A stretch of DNA of 64,000 nt from Microbotryum silenes-acaulis (taxonomy: Eukaryota; Basidiomycota; Microbotryomycetes; Microbotryales; Microbotryaceae). The notes under the pieces are model-generated. The model searched no databases. It was given only the letters and a program-made list of their open reading frames with translations, and was not told the origin of the DNA. Shown here piece after piece: positions 33,001 through 43,598 of the stretch; the first letter of the stretch is position 1, and each line of letters begins with the position of its first letter. The stretch lies in contig QPFY01000012.1 in NCBI GenBank assembly GCA_003665825.1, positions 310,001-374,000 on the forward strand, in the 5' to 3' direction. The position numbers and the translations under genes were made by a program.

Positions 33001-35106
33001 ACCATCGGGGCCGGCACAGCGTCACCGGCCAACTCGCCTCTGATCGCTCTGTCGCCGCAAAGTCAACGGAACGGCTTCTTCACCCGAGGTCGTGAGGTCA
33101 CCACAGCCGTCGGTATGAGCCCGACTGCAGCTGCCGCGGTGAACCGCGCGAGTCATCATAGCGGCCACTCGACCATCAAGAACTCCGCGGCTCCCGGGAT
33201 CCAGCAGTCTCTGACGTCGGGTGCTAGGATGCGCAAACCCATCTCGATCGGGTCCACGAAGCCTGGAGAGCAGACCGTGGCAAAGCGCTTGTCGATGTCG
33301 TTCCCGCGGAAAGGAAAGGATGCGGTAACGGTGGCGTCGGAGTTGACAAAAGACGGCACTTTGGCTGCTCAGGACAGGCTCGCGCGCCAACACTCGGCGA
33401 ACACCCTGAAGAAGCAGAGCTCGCGCGGCAGCTTTGACCCGTCCCCGACGCCGCGCAAGTCGTCGGGTGCAGGATCGGCGATCTGGCCACCTCCCAATGA
33501 TGGTCACACACGCATGATTCATGCCGGACCTCGCATGACCCATTCTTCGATCTCATCGGAAGAGTACAGTCCTGTGCTGAGTGATGGAGAAATGGCCTCG
33601 TCCCGACCGAACAACTGGGGTACGCGCGAGCGCACATCGAGGCGACCTTCCGCATCCGTATCGACGATGACGACGTACGAATCCTCAAACGCAACGGGCT
33701 CGTCTCGACGTCGTTCGATCATGCTCGAACCTCGCGATCCTCGTACACGCAATCTCTCTGGCCCAGAGGATTTCTTCGAGATCTTGATGTCGTCCGAACC
33801 GGGTGCCCCTCGCGGTGCGGGTGACTCTCACGCAGGGTTTCTGGCCGCGTCAGCGCGAGAACGACAGAGCCCTGGCGAGCTGGGAGGTCGGTGGAGCTAC
33901 TATTCGAACGGGACGGCTGGATCGTCGGGTACGCCTGGCTCTTCGGCAGGTCATGTTTTCCCGACTGGCCCTTCGAGCAGCCACACTTCACCCGTGTTGC
34001 AGCAGCCACCACTTCCGACGCCGGTCGAGGCGAACAAGAAGCGCCCCATCTCTCGTTTCCTTACCGGCTTCACTCGCAAGGGCTCGAAAGCACCACGGTC
34101 GAGTGCGCAGTCCTCTGGCGACTCTACGCGAGCTCGTGGCCCCATCTCGATCCCTCCAACGAATGGGTTCTCGCAACCCCCACGCCCGAGTTCGGCGGCG
34201 AAAAAGCCGATCCTCATTGCTCCTCGAGCGTCGGCGAGCGCTCGCGATCATTCGCCCCTACCAACGATCTGCACCGAAGCTCCTCCGAGTCCTCCGATGC
34301 GTTCTCTCCCCATGCCAAACCCCGATTACAACCCACCGCCGATCGCCCCTTCGGCACTGGATGCGCGTCGACCACTGAGCACGATCGATTCTCGTCCCGA
34401 ATCGCTCGTATCTGGGGCACTTACGCCTTCACCTTCGGCGCAGCATATCCCTGCGTTCCGGTCGGTCTCGCCGTTGTTCAAGGATGCCGAATTTTCTTCG
34501 ACAGTTTCGAAGAGAAATGAACTTCCTCCTCTACCGAGAAAAGCGTCGGATCGTGCGGAGCAGCCGTACGATCCTGGACCCTATGCTGAAGAGATCCGCC
34601 TATCACCTGCGACCCCCTCTGCCAAAAGCTCCATGGACGACCTCCGAGGTACGCCGCGCAACTTTGTCTTACCTCCTGGGCTAGCCCCACCTCTCTCAGT
34701 AGGAGCGGTCGCCGCCGCCGCTTCGTTCAGCGGTCGGCAAGGCAAGGGTGGTTCATCTCTTGGATCCCCTCCCGCTCCTCTGGACATCGAATCGAGCCTT
34801 TCTATCAGCCCGACCTCGTCCTGTCTTTCGCCCAACTCCATAAGCCCTTCAGACCCCTCCCGATCACCCGTCATGACCTCCCTAACAGTGCACGACAATC
34901 GCTCCCGCGGGTCTTCGGTCGGCTCGTCAAGTTCTTTTTCGAGGACTTCGAACGCGACGACGAATAAGGCTCGTGCGAGTCGGAGAGGTCAACAGGGGAT
35001 CAATCAAGGGAGGGAGGATCAAGATGAGTACGAGGGGTATCACGAGGTGCGACAGGGGCCTATTGGGGTAAGGGATGTGTTTAGGACGCAATTGTTGGAA
35101 CGATGA
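30065..35106 (+). CDS. Very large Ser/Pro-rich disordered protein with many basophilic-kinase sites, unknown function
   Basis: I do not recognise a family. The later exons are clear: to 31163, 31240-31485, then a single exon 31568-35106. The 5' end is unresolved: the frame is open from 30065 but has no in-frame ATG before 30914, so an upstream exon is likely. The predicted product, of roughly 1,600 residues, is almost wholly low-complexity (Ser, Pro, Thr, Arg), with no transmembrane span. RRxS-type sites recur: RRISID, RRASLH, RRYSGV, RRASFV, RRGSIS, SRRSSS, SRRQST, SRRPSA, RRRSIM. A basic patch, ISRFLTGFTRKGSKAPR, lies in the C-terminal third. Such proteins are often phosphorylated scaffolds or polarity and signalling regulators, but that is inference only. 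Confidence 0.65.
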
Positions 35107-35561
35107 GGTGAGTTCGTCATTGGGATGCGCGCATTCGTGCAGCGGCTCATCAGCGGCTGATTTGCTGGCCTCCGTTCATCATCAGCCCCATTTCGTCTTT
35201 CGAGAGGTGATTCAGTCCTTGGCACAGTTTTATTATTATTTTTTGGAGGAATTTTCGTCCTTATCTTGGTGATAGGAAGTTCGCATAGGCTTGTACAATT
35301 CTCTAGGAAGCAGAGATAGGAAAGGACGACGTCCCTAATCGGAAACCAAGACTCTTCACCGCGCCACGAAACGGGGACCGAGAGCAGTACTGCAAAAGTT
35401 TTGTGGCATTTCCAATCTTACGAGAGTCCGAAGAGAAAACATGACTGACAGAAAGAGAGACAAAAGAAGAAACATAAAGGGATCGAGTCACTTTCCGAGA
35501 ATCGCCAAGCTAGAAGGCACAATTTTGAAGCATCGTCGCACTGTCACCTGGGGCCCACACC
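35107..35561. other. Convergent 3' region between the Ser-rich gene and LEU4
   Basis: Short AT-rich runs (TTATTATTATTTTTT near 35229-35243) fit 3' UTR and polyadenylation sequence. No gene seen. Confidence 0.5.
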
Positions 35562-37867
35562 TCAAATCCCACCATACCGTTCCCCGACGACGATGTTCTC
35601 GATCTCCTTGATCCTCTCCTCGGCCGAAACACTGGCGTTACTAGCGGCAGACAAGACGGCTTTGAGGGACGCAGCCGTGACATCGACGTCGATCCCGACA
35701 CCCCAGCAGGCCCTGCCCCTTCCATCGATCAATTCAACATAGGCAGCAGCCTTGGTATCTTGACCTGTACCGATGGCATGTTCCGAGTATTCCTTGAGGT
35801 TCAGGTTGAGGTCCGTCGACGAGTTGAGCGCATCCATCAAACTCGATACCGGACCGTTCCCCGATCCTCGAACGGTTTGATCCTTGCCATCGTAATTGAG
35901 CACTCCTTCGAACGTCTTCTTGTCCTTCTCTCCCGCGAAATTGTAATCCACGAGGGTGAACCGACCGTTGTATTCCGATCCGAGGTAGTAAGCGGAACGG
36001 AACGATTTCTCAATATCTTCGGGTGTGATCTCCTTGGACGTTCGTTCGGAAAGGGCTTGAATGACTTGGTAGAAAGCGGGTTGCATGCGTTTGGGGAGGT
36101 CGAGTTGGAGACTTCGTTGGACGAGGTAAGCGACACCACCTTTGCCGGATTGGGAGTTGACGCGGATGACGGCTTCGTACGTCATGCCGATGTCGGCGGG
36201 GTCGACGGGCAGGTAAGGGATCGCCCAGGGTTTGGCGCCTTGTTCCTTCTTGCGGATTCCGAACCCCTTCTTGATGGCGTCTTGGTGCGATCCGGAGAAG
36301 GCGGTAAAGACGAGTTCTCCTGCCCAAGGAGCACGAGGGTGAACGGGGATGTCGTTGCATTTGGTAACGGTGTCGATCACGCGTTCGAGGTCGGAGAAGT
36401 TGAGTTCGGGGTTGATCCCTTGGGTGTAGAGGTTCATCGCCATCGTGACGAGATCAACGTTACCGGTACGTTCACCATTCCCGAACAAGCAACCCTCGAC
36501 TCGATCCGCACCGGCCATCAAACCGAGTTCAGATGCGGCGACACCCGTTCCACGATCGTTGTGAGTATGGAGCGAGATGATGCAGCAGTCGCGGTCCTTG
36601 ACGTGGGTGCAAAAGTACTCGATCTGATCGGCGTAATGGTTCGGCGTCGCGACCTCGACCGTCGCGGGCAAGTTGAAGATGATGGGCAATTCGGACTTCT
36701 TGTCCTTGCCTGCGAACCAAGCGTCTTGAACGGCGTTGCACAGCTCGACCGCAAATTCAGGTTCGGTCTGCGAGAAGGCTTCGGGCGAGTACTCGAATTG
36801 CCATTCGGTACGATCACCACGGGCAATGGCCTCGTCGACGAGTTGGCGTACGAGCTTGACGTGCTTGACCGCGAGCGCGACGGTCTGCTCTTTGGTGTTT
36901 TGGAAGACTTGGTCGCGGAACATGGGCGCGGCGGCGTTGTACATATGCAGAATCGCCTTTTTGGCGTCGCGCAGGGATTCGACCGTGCGACGGATCAGCT
37001 CTTCACGAGCTGGTGTGAGCACCTGTGGACGGAGGAGGCGCGGAGAGGCGCGGAGGTATCGGGCGCAAGTGGGAGAAGACGAACGCGTAGGGCCCAGGAC
37101 GTCAGAAAGTGGACAAAAGACGAGGTCAGGGCTGGGACAAAGTACCGTGAGCGATTGAGGAGACGTACCTGGAGCCAAACATCATCGGGCAATTCATCTT
37201 TCTCGATCAAGCCTCGGATGAACTGGAACTCGGTCTCGGACGCGGAAGGGAACCCTGCCTCGATCTCCTTGAAACCGCACTCGAGCAAGAGTTTGAAGAA
37301 GCGGTTCTTTTGGTCGATCGTCATCGGGTTGACCAGGGCCTGTTTAGGGGACGGGGGAAGGTCGGATCAGTGGGTGGAACTCGACGGTGTGTTGAGTCGT
37401 GCGCTTGCTGCCTGCCCGAAGCGGACACACTGACCTGGTTCCCATCACGGAGATCGGACGAGGCCCATCGCGGTGCCTTGGTGATGCGCTTGCTGGGCCA
37501 TGTTCGGTTCGGCAAGTCGACGGATTTGAAGGGCCTGTTTTGGGGGGGTGGCAGGTGGCGAAGTGGGGTCAGCTCTGGGTCGAGTCTTTTTTTTGAGCGG
37601 AAGGAACACGTTGTTGTGGCCGCCGGGGATTTCAGCATGGGATGCGGAAGAGCGCCGTGCACGATATAATCACAGAGCGAGCGCTGTCCGAAACGTGTTG
37701 AGTGGAAAAACTTGCAAGTATTTGGTCGAAGGGTCCTTGAGCCAAGTGGCCTGGCTCATCGGAGCGACCGAGGTCGAAAGGGGTCGAGTCGCCAGCACGG
37801 CCGCGGATGAAAGAATCGACCGGGACACGATCCTCGACGAGTGAGTCGCAACAGTTCGGGACAACAT
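35562..37867 (-). CDS. LEU4: 2-isopropylmalate synthase (leucine biosynthesis)
   Basis: Condenses acetyl-CoA with 2-oxoisovalerate, the first committed step to leucine. Exons on this strand: 37867-37716, 37534-37435, 37339-37170 and 37022-35562. The N-terminus [20 protein letters not shown] has no acidic residues and looks like a mitochondrial presequence. A second in-frame ATG at 37759 ([15 protein letters not shown]) begins the enzyme itself. Catalytic-domain motifs: [74 protein letters not shown] and [13 protein letters not shown]. The C-terminal allosteric LeuA dimer domain has [14 protein letters not shown] and [20 protein letters not shown], which is associated with leucine feedback. 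Intron 1 (37535-37715) preserves frame only with a GCAAGT donor, giving [11 protein letters not shown]. Confidence 0.96.
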
Positions 37868-38381
37868 GGTGTGTGGGGGTGACGGAGTGGGGCGTGGGGC
37901 GTGGGGCGTGGGGCGTGGGGCGTGGTGGTGCGCGCTGTGAATGGTGGACCAGAAGGGAGAAGCGGGAGGTGAGATAAAAGTTGCGTTGCCGGTCGGTCGG
38001 GGTGCGTGCAGCTGCGTGCAGTGTGGGGTAAAAAACGGCAGAGGAACCGAAAAGAAAAAAAGAAAAGGGCGAGGTCGAGCGCGCCTGCTATTAGGCTCTG
38101 CTGCTCAGTGGGGCTAATCACCGATCAGCTTTCCTTTTGACTCATGCCAGGCCATTTTCAAGCGCCGTCGGTAGCCACGGCGGTAAGACGCGCATATACG
38201 ATCGAGGCTCTGCCGCCGGCTTCCCTCTCGGGCCCTCCGACGGTCCGGGGTTGACTCTTTTTTCTCCGCGCTGGAGCGATCAACGTCATCGGCGATTCGT
38301 CATTATTGGCCGAGAGAGAGTGTGGGCACCACTTGCCTCGGACGACACCCGGAGGCTCCCGCTTCAAAAAGGACTCAAGCT
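37868..38381. promoter_or_regulatory. Divergent promoter of LEU4 and the Irs4-like gene
   Basis: About 510 bp between outward-facing starts. Near the LEU4 ATG it contains five perfect GGGGCGT repeats (listed separately). No further gene seen. Confidence 0.5.
37889..37923. repeat. Five perfect tandem copies of GGGGCGT beside the LEU4 start
   Basis: Units begin at 37889, 37896, 37903, 37910 and 37917. They lie 22-56 nt upstream of the LEU4 ATG, so they are in its leader or core promoter. Five G4 runs with 3-nt loops could form a G-quadruplex on the plus strand. Confidence 0.85.
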
Positions 38382-39749
38382 ATGGAACACGCTTCCGGGT
38401 CGACACCTTTGACATTGAAGGAACGCATCAAGGCATTGCAAGATGCAGCCAATGCTGAAACATCGACTGCAGCAAGTTCCACCCTTGGAGCTGCGGCCCC
38501 CCGGGCCCAGGCCAAACTAGGCACCACGTCATCGTCAGCGACCACCAATACGGACCTCGCACCGAGTTCACTCGCTCCACCTGCCCGTAATGATGGGAGT
38601 ACATCAACTCCGAAGCCTACCCGATCTCACGCCGTCTCGCTCGTCCAATCCGATCCGTTGGATGCGATCTCGTCAGGCTCGGCCCCGACTCGATCACCAT
38701 CAAGACCGAACACCCCACTCGCTTCACCTTCGTTGGGCGGTGGAAGAAGGGGTGTCGACACCTCAACTCGCACAAGAGCCGAGACTGTTCCGACGACTCC
38801 ATGTGCGCCACCGCCACGCCCATTCTTGTCTTCGAGAGAGCGGTCGTCTTCTACAATTCCGTCAAGTACATCGACGACGACCTCCCAGCCTGAACCAGGA
38901 CGACCAGCTCAGTCCGCACCGGGAATCCCACCACGACCTTCACAATCCCAGACCCCACATCTTCGTCCGACCATCACCGATCCCCTCACCTCATCAGCGA
39001 CACCGAGATCAAACCCAACCGACTCACTCGAGCAACTCTCCACCTCCACCTTCCCTGGCACTTTATCTCAGACACCTATTTCCCCAGGGGCTCCTCGACT
39101 CCCTCCGCGTCGAACCACCACCACTTCTTCTTTAACGTCAACATTAGAGAACCGCCCAGTACCGGCCTTACCTCGACCTCGCTCGAACGCACCTACACCT
39201 CGCTCGATCGATCCGGTTCCCTCGGTCCCTGCGCGAAGAGAGCCTCCTAAACCACCTCCCACAACCACAAGAAGCGCTACCAGCGTACGTTCTCAGTCCG
39301 AGGCTTCACTAGCAAGGCAGCGCTACGCAGCATTATTCGACCTCTTGATCCAACGTTTCGGCACCGTCGGCACCCCGACCGCGGCGGCTCCTGGTAAAGG
39401 ACCGAAATGGATCTCCAAGCAAAACAACTTTGGCCTACCCATTCAAGGGGAAAGACTGGAGGGGAGGGTTGTAAGAAGTGTTTGGCTCAAGAGTCGGTTG
39501 GAGGATAAAGTGATGGAAAGCATTTGGTGAGTTTATCTTTTTCAGAGTCAGGCGGTCGAGTTTTCGGTGATCGCGGGCTGGTGGAGAGGGGCGGGAACTG
39601 ATTCATTGGATGGATCTGTTTTTGTTGTTTTTTTGGTTAGGACTCGATGTGATCCGTCTTCTTCCGGGTCGTTGAGCAAGGAAGAGTTCATCGAAGGCAT
39701 GTTTGCGATCGATGAGGAATTAAGAGTCCGAGGGAGAGGGACTAGATAG
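38382..39749 (+). CDS. EH-domain protein of the Irs4/Tax4 type
   Basis: Two exons, 38382-39526 and 39641-39749. About 300 residues of Ser/Thr/Pro-rich disordered sequence (MEHASGSTPLTLKERIKAL at the start) lead to a single C-terminal EH domain: ARQRYAALFDLLIQRFG, VVRSVWLKSRLEDKVMESIW, TRCDPSSSGSLSKEEFIEGM and FAIDEELRVRG. A single C-terminal EH domain after a long disordered region is the arrangement of yeast Irs4 and Tax4, which regulate the phosphoinositide phosphatase Inp51, cell-wall signalling and autophagy. EH domains usually bind NPF peptides. The EF-hand-like loop DPSSSGSLSKEEF is kept. The N-terminal KERIKALQ helix may be another short binding motif. Confidence 0.8.
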
Positions 39750-40067
39750 GCCAAAACTTCGGTGGGCCATGTAGTAGGTCGCATTGTTGTTGTTTCGTAT
39801 ATTTCAGTAATAGGTATCATCTTTGGTGAAAAGAAATTGTCGTTCGTGACTTGGTCTGTCTTGCAGCATCCGACGATAGATTCACCGAATTCTGAAAATC
39901 GGTCAACTTGCGCTCGGGGCGACCTTCGCCCTCCTTCCATTCATGACCCAACATCCCCGCCCCACCCCCTGACTCCCGATTACCCACGCGACCCACGCGA
40001 CCCACGCGTTGGCGCCGCGCTTCCCTCGGCGTGTACACCACCATCACCATCAAGATCAAGACCGACT
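39750..40067. promoter_or_regulatory. Promoter region of RAP1
   Basis: About 320 bp between the Irs4-like gene and the RAP1 ATG. It contains the ACGCG repeat described separately. Confidence 0.5.
39986..40009. promoter_or_regulatory. Three ACGCG motifs at 9-bp spacing, the last a full ACGCGT, upstream of RAP1
   Basis: ACGCG starts at 39986, 39995 and 40004 as a tandem ACGCGACCC repeat that ends in ACGCGTTGGCGCC. This resembles an MCB core followed by an E2F-like TTGGCGCC. It lies about 60-80 bp before the ATG. Confidence 0.5.
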
Positions 40068-43000
40068 ATGCCGCCTACTCGAGCTCGATCCCAACCGTTA
40101 CGAGGCACCACTGCTGCTACTGCATCAGCAGTGATTGCACCGGTTACCCAACCCGCCTCCACTTCGGGCATGGTTCAGACCTCTCGACCAGCTCGAGGAC
40201 GCAAGGTGGAGCAAGTGGAGGAGGTGAACGAGACGACTGGTTTGAAGACGACGAGTGGAAGAGGTAGGAAGAGGGCGAGGACGGTAGAGAGAGATGCTGA
40301 AGTGGTGGAAGAGGAGGTCGGCGTCCCGAAGCGCATGACCCGAGCCATGAGCGCCTCTCTCAGCCTCAAACCCACCGCGCAAGAACCCACAACCACCCAA
40401 CCCAAACCCAAGGCCTCGAAATCAACTACCCCACCCAAACTCAACGCTGTCCAAATAATCGAACAACACCCTTCCGACCAACCGCCCGAATTCGAAGGTT
40501 CGGCCAGCGAATCACTCAATTCGGACGACGACCTCGACTCACCGAATACTATCATTAGCCGATTGTCCCCCCACCAAGCAGGTGATGAGGAACGTATCGC
40601 CTCGGAAGAAGAGGGAGAACGAGGCGGAGGTGGAGGTGGAGGTTGAGGTGAGCAGGTTTATGGGACCTGCTTCGAGGAAGAGGAAGATTGAGGAGACGCA
40701 GAGGAAGAACAGGGAGAGGAACAAGGGTATGGGAAAGGAGAGGGAGGACGAACCGAGTCCTGCCCTTTCCCCTCCCCCTGTTGCACCTACTCCTGTGGAG
40801 AGCAAAGGCAAGAGGACCAGGTCCAAAGGGAAACTTCCCGAACCCGTCGTGGAAGAGCCGGAGGAACAGGCCGCGTCCGAGGCAGAAGAAGAGGTCTCAC
40901 CCCCACCCCAAGAAGGGGAACGTCCGCCTCAAGAACAAGACAACGCCGACGAAGAGGAGGAGGTCGATCAACTCCAAAGCTCCGACTCGGATGGGGAGGG
41001 GCTCGTCATGCAACCCGAGTCGCCTAGGAAGAGGAAACCCAGGACCAAGACTTATGGCAAGAAGAGAACAAGGCTCGTGGAAAAGGCACAGGAGAAGACG
41101 GTGGCGAAGAAAAGGACTCCGATGAAGGCCAAGACACGGACGCAGACCAAGTCCCCGGCGAAAACCCAGACACTGACCAAGGCGAAAAGCCCGTCGAAGG
41201 CAAAGAGTCGTGCCAAAGCCACGACGTCGACCCAGGCCAGCTCCTCGACCCAAACGAAAGTGCCTCGTGCCAGCGCGCGAAAGCAACCCGCTCGATCCAG
41301 CCAGGCCAGACCCGTCGTGGAAGAAGCCGTACCCCCCGACAACACCGACGGTGACGATGACGATGACGATGACGACGTCGAATACGACGAATCCGAATCC
41401 CTCGAGATCGACCGACCCGACGATCCTAAACGACCTTACTCTTTCATGCATGTCGTCCCTCAAACTCGAAGACGTAAGGAACCTGATTGGGAACCGGATT
41501 GTATTTGGTTGTATCCCAAGAAATGGGAACAAGGGAGGTTGGAGAGGATGAAGCAAAAGATTGAGGTGGGTCCTTGATTCGCATGCCTAGTTCGGTTTTG
41601 GCTTCGCTAAAAGGGTTTGACTGGCACTGGGTCCGGGAACTTCAAACCCACAGGAGAATGGAGGCAAAGTCGTCGAGGATCTGGGGGCAGCGACGATCGC
41701 GCTCTTCCCTCCTGTCGAACCTCTTAGGTATAACAAAGCTGTATTTGAGGCTCTTGGAAAACGTACGTGCAACATCTCAGCACTTTGCAGGCACGTTATC
41801 TGGGAGCTTACCGGACCCCTTCCCGTCTGTCCTCAGACGTGATCCCCCTCCGTTCCTGCTGGATAACCGACAGTCTCAAACTATCCCGTCGCCACGACGT
41901 AGCCTATCGCTGTTCCCTCGCCGACAAACAAGGCTGGTTAATACGTCCACTCCCTCCACAAAAAGCCTGTACGATCCTCCAAAAAATCGACTCAAATTCC
42001 CCGCTGAGGAGGAGGACAGAATTTACAAGGGAAGAGGTGGAGGCTTTTGCAAGGTTTAGAAGTCGGTTCGGCAAGTTGGAGAGGCATAAGCAGGGGGCGA
42101 GTGACTCGGTCATGATCAGGAGCTTCATGGACAAGGTTAGTAGTGGGTCCGGGGAGGATGGGCTTCCCAAAGGAAGAAGTGGAAACCGATTGAAAAGTTT
42201 TCCTGTTCTGGCGTGTCGCAGCATCGGACACCTCACACTTTCGAATCATGGAAGAACTTTTATAAAGCCGTCAACAATCGAGAACGAGTCGATCGGCTGG
42301 CTACGCAGATTCGAGAGCAAGAGAGGGAAGGGAGGAAAGCGGGGAAGAGGAAGGGGAGGGGTGAAAGGAGGGGGAGTTTGACGGGATGGCTTGAGGCTGA
42401 GAAGGGGGAGACGGAGAAGGGCGAGCAAGAAGAGGAGGAGGAAGAGAATGAGATCGTAAAGGACGATGAAGAGGAGGAGGATCAGCCTGCGGAGGAGTAT
42501 CTCGTACGGCAAGAGAGGGTGGAGGAATCGGATCCTGAACATTCGCCAAAGAAGAGGAGGAAGACGAACGAACCTACCACGCCTATGGCATCCCCGTCGA
42601 AAAATCGATCGCCGAATAAGAACACCTCGCCATCGAAGTTGCGATCGTCTCCGAGGAAGGGTTTGCAGACGACCCCGCTAAGGACGACGGCAAGGGACAA
42701 AGGACAAACGCAGGCGAGTCAAGGACGCAAGTCCCAAGCTGCTCCGCCTTCGAGCAAACGATCACGAGAGCCCGTGCGTACTCGCATCGTCGATTACACC
42801 AGCTCGGAGGAAGAAATGGAGGAGGAGCTACCCGTTGCCAGTTCATCCAAGAAGCCCACATCTTCGAGCCCCGAGCGACCACCTCCACAAAGCTCCCAAT
42901 TCATCCCCGAAGCGTTCGCCTCCCGCGCAAAGCAATTCAACGTGCCCCCCTCCACCGTCGAAGCCTTCTGGTTCTCCTGCACTTCCGACTGGTACCTCGT

Positions 43001-43229
43001 AGATCGCTTAATAACCCGCTACGCGGGTCGTTCCCCCAGCTGTACCGTATTCAACCCCAATTCTAGCGGGTTCGAAAGTAATCTCTGGAGGAGAAGCCAG
43101 GACGTTGCGTTGGAAAGGGGGCTGTCCTTAGGAACCGATAAGACGGAGGAGGAGTGTATGACGAGAAGACAATTTTTGAAGGATTTAGAGAGGTATAGAG
43201 GGTTGTTCAAGTACTTTGATGAGATTTGA
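40068..43229 (+). CDS. RAP1: Telomere protein Rap1 (BRCT - Myb - RCT architecture)
   Basis: Shelterin-type telomere protein. Exons: 40068-40577, 40648-41565, 41654-41762, 41837-42135 and 42222-43229; the first junction is the least sure (a GC-AG intron fits). A long basic/acidic low-complexity N-terminal half contains RGRKRAR and KAKTRTQTKSPAK repeats. The BRCT domain runs from about YSFMHVVPQ through ENGGKVVEDLGAATIALFPP to HVIPLRSCWITDSLKLSRR. A Myb-like domain follows: EFTREEVEAFARFRSRFGKL, then HRTPHTFESWKNFYKAVNNR across an intron. The C-terminal RCT reads FASRAKQFNVPPSTVEAFWF, LWRRSQDVALERG and RRQFLKDLERY. This aligns word for word with the human RAP1 C-terminus (AKFNLDLSTVTQAF; IWSRQDD; ARRIEF). 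The protein ends LFKYFDEI. Confidence 0.88.
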
Positions 43230-43598
43230 CGGCTTTGTTCTGTTTGGGACGTGTGCGCTTTTCAGACAGTTTTTGTTGGAACCAGGGTTGAGCGCAATTT
43301 TTGGGGGTATGCATATTTTGATAATTGCAGATAAAGTGACTATGCCAGCAGTGAAGAAAATGGGAGAGTTGAGCGCCCAAAGGATGGAAGGATGGAGGGA
43401 GGGAGGGAGGTGAGCTAAAATCTTTTTCAGCACTTGAATCAATTCTAGGGAGAAGAGAGACGCTCGATGGGGGGAGGTGTTGGTACAGCTTTTGTGTGGA
43501 GGGGGAAACAACATGGTTGAGAGATGAGGGTTCCCTTTTTCGGTTGAGAAAAGTCTAAGGAAGCCGAGACAGAACTGTGGGTGGGTGGACAAGCGGCT
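43230..43598. other. Convergent 3' region between RAP1 and the C1-THF synthase gene
   Basis: About 370 bp, with a GGAGGGAGGGAGG run near 43394-43411. No gene seen. Confidence 0.5.

Noticed and set aside
35760..37433. 557-codon open frame on the plus strand opposite LEU4
   Set aside because: It mirrors the LEU4 coding frame across its introns, has no family features, and is what GC-rich codon use produces on the opposite strand.
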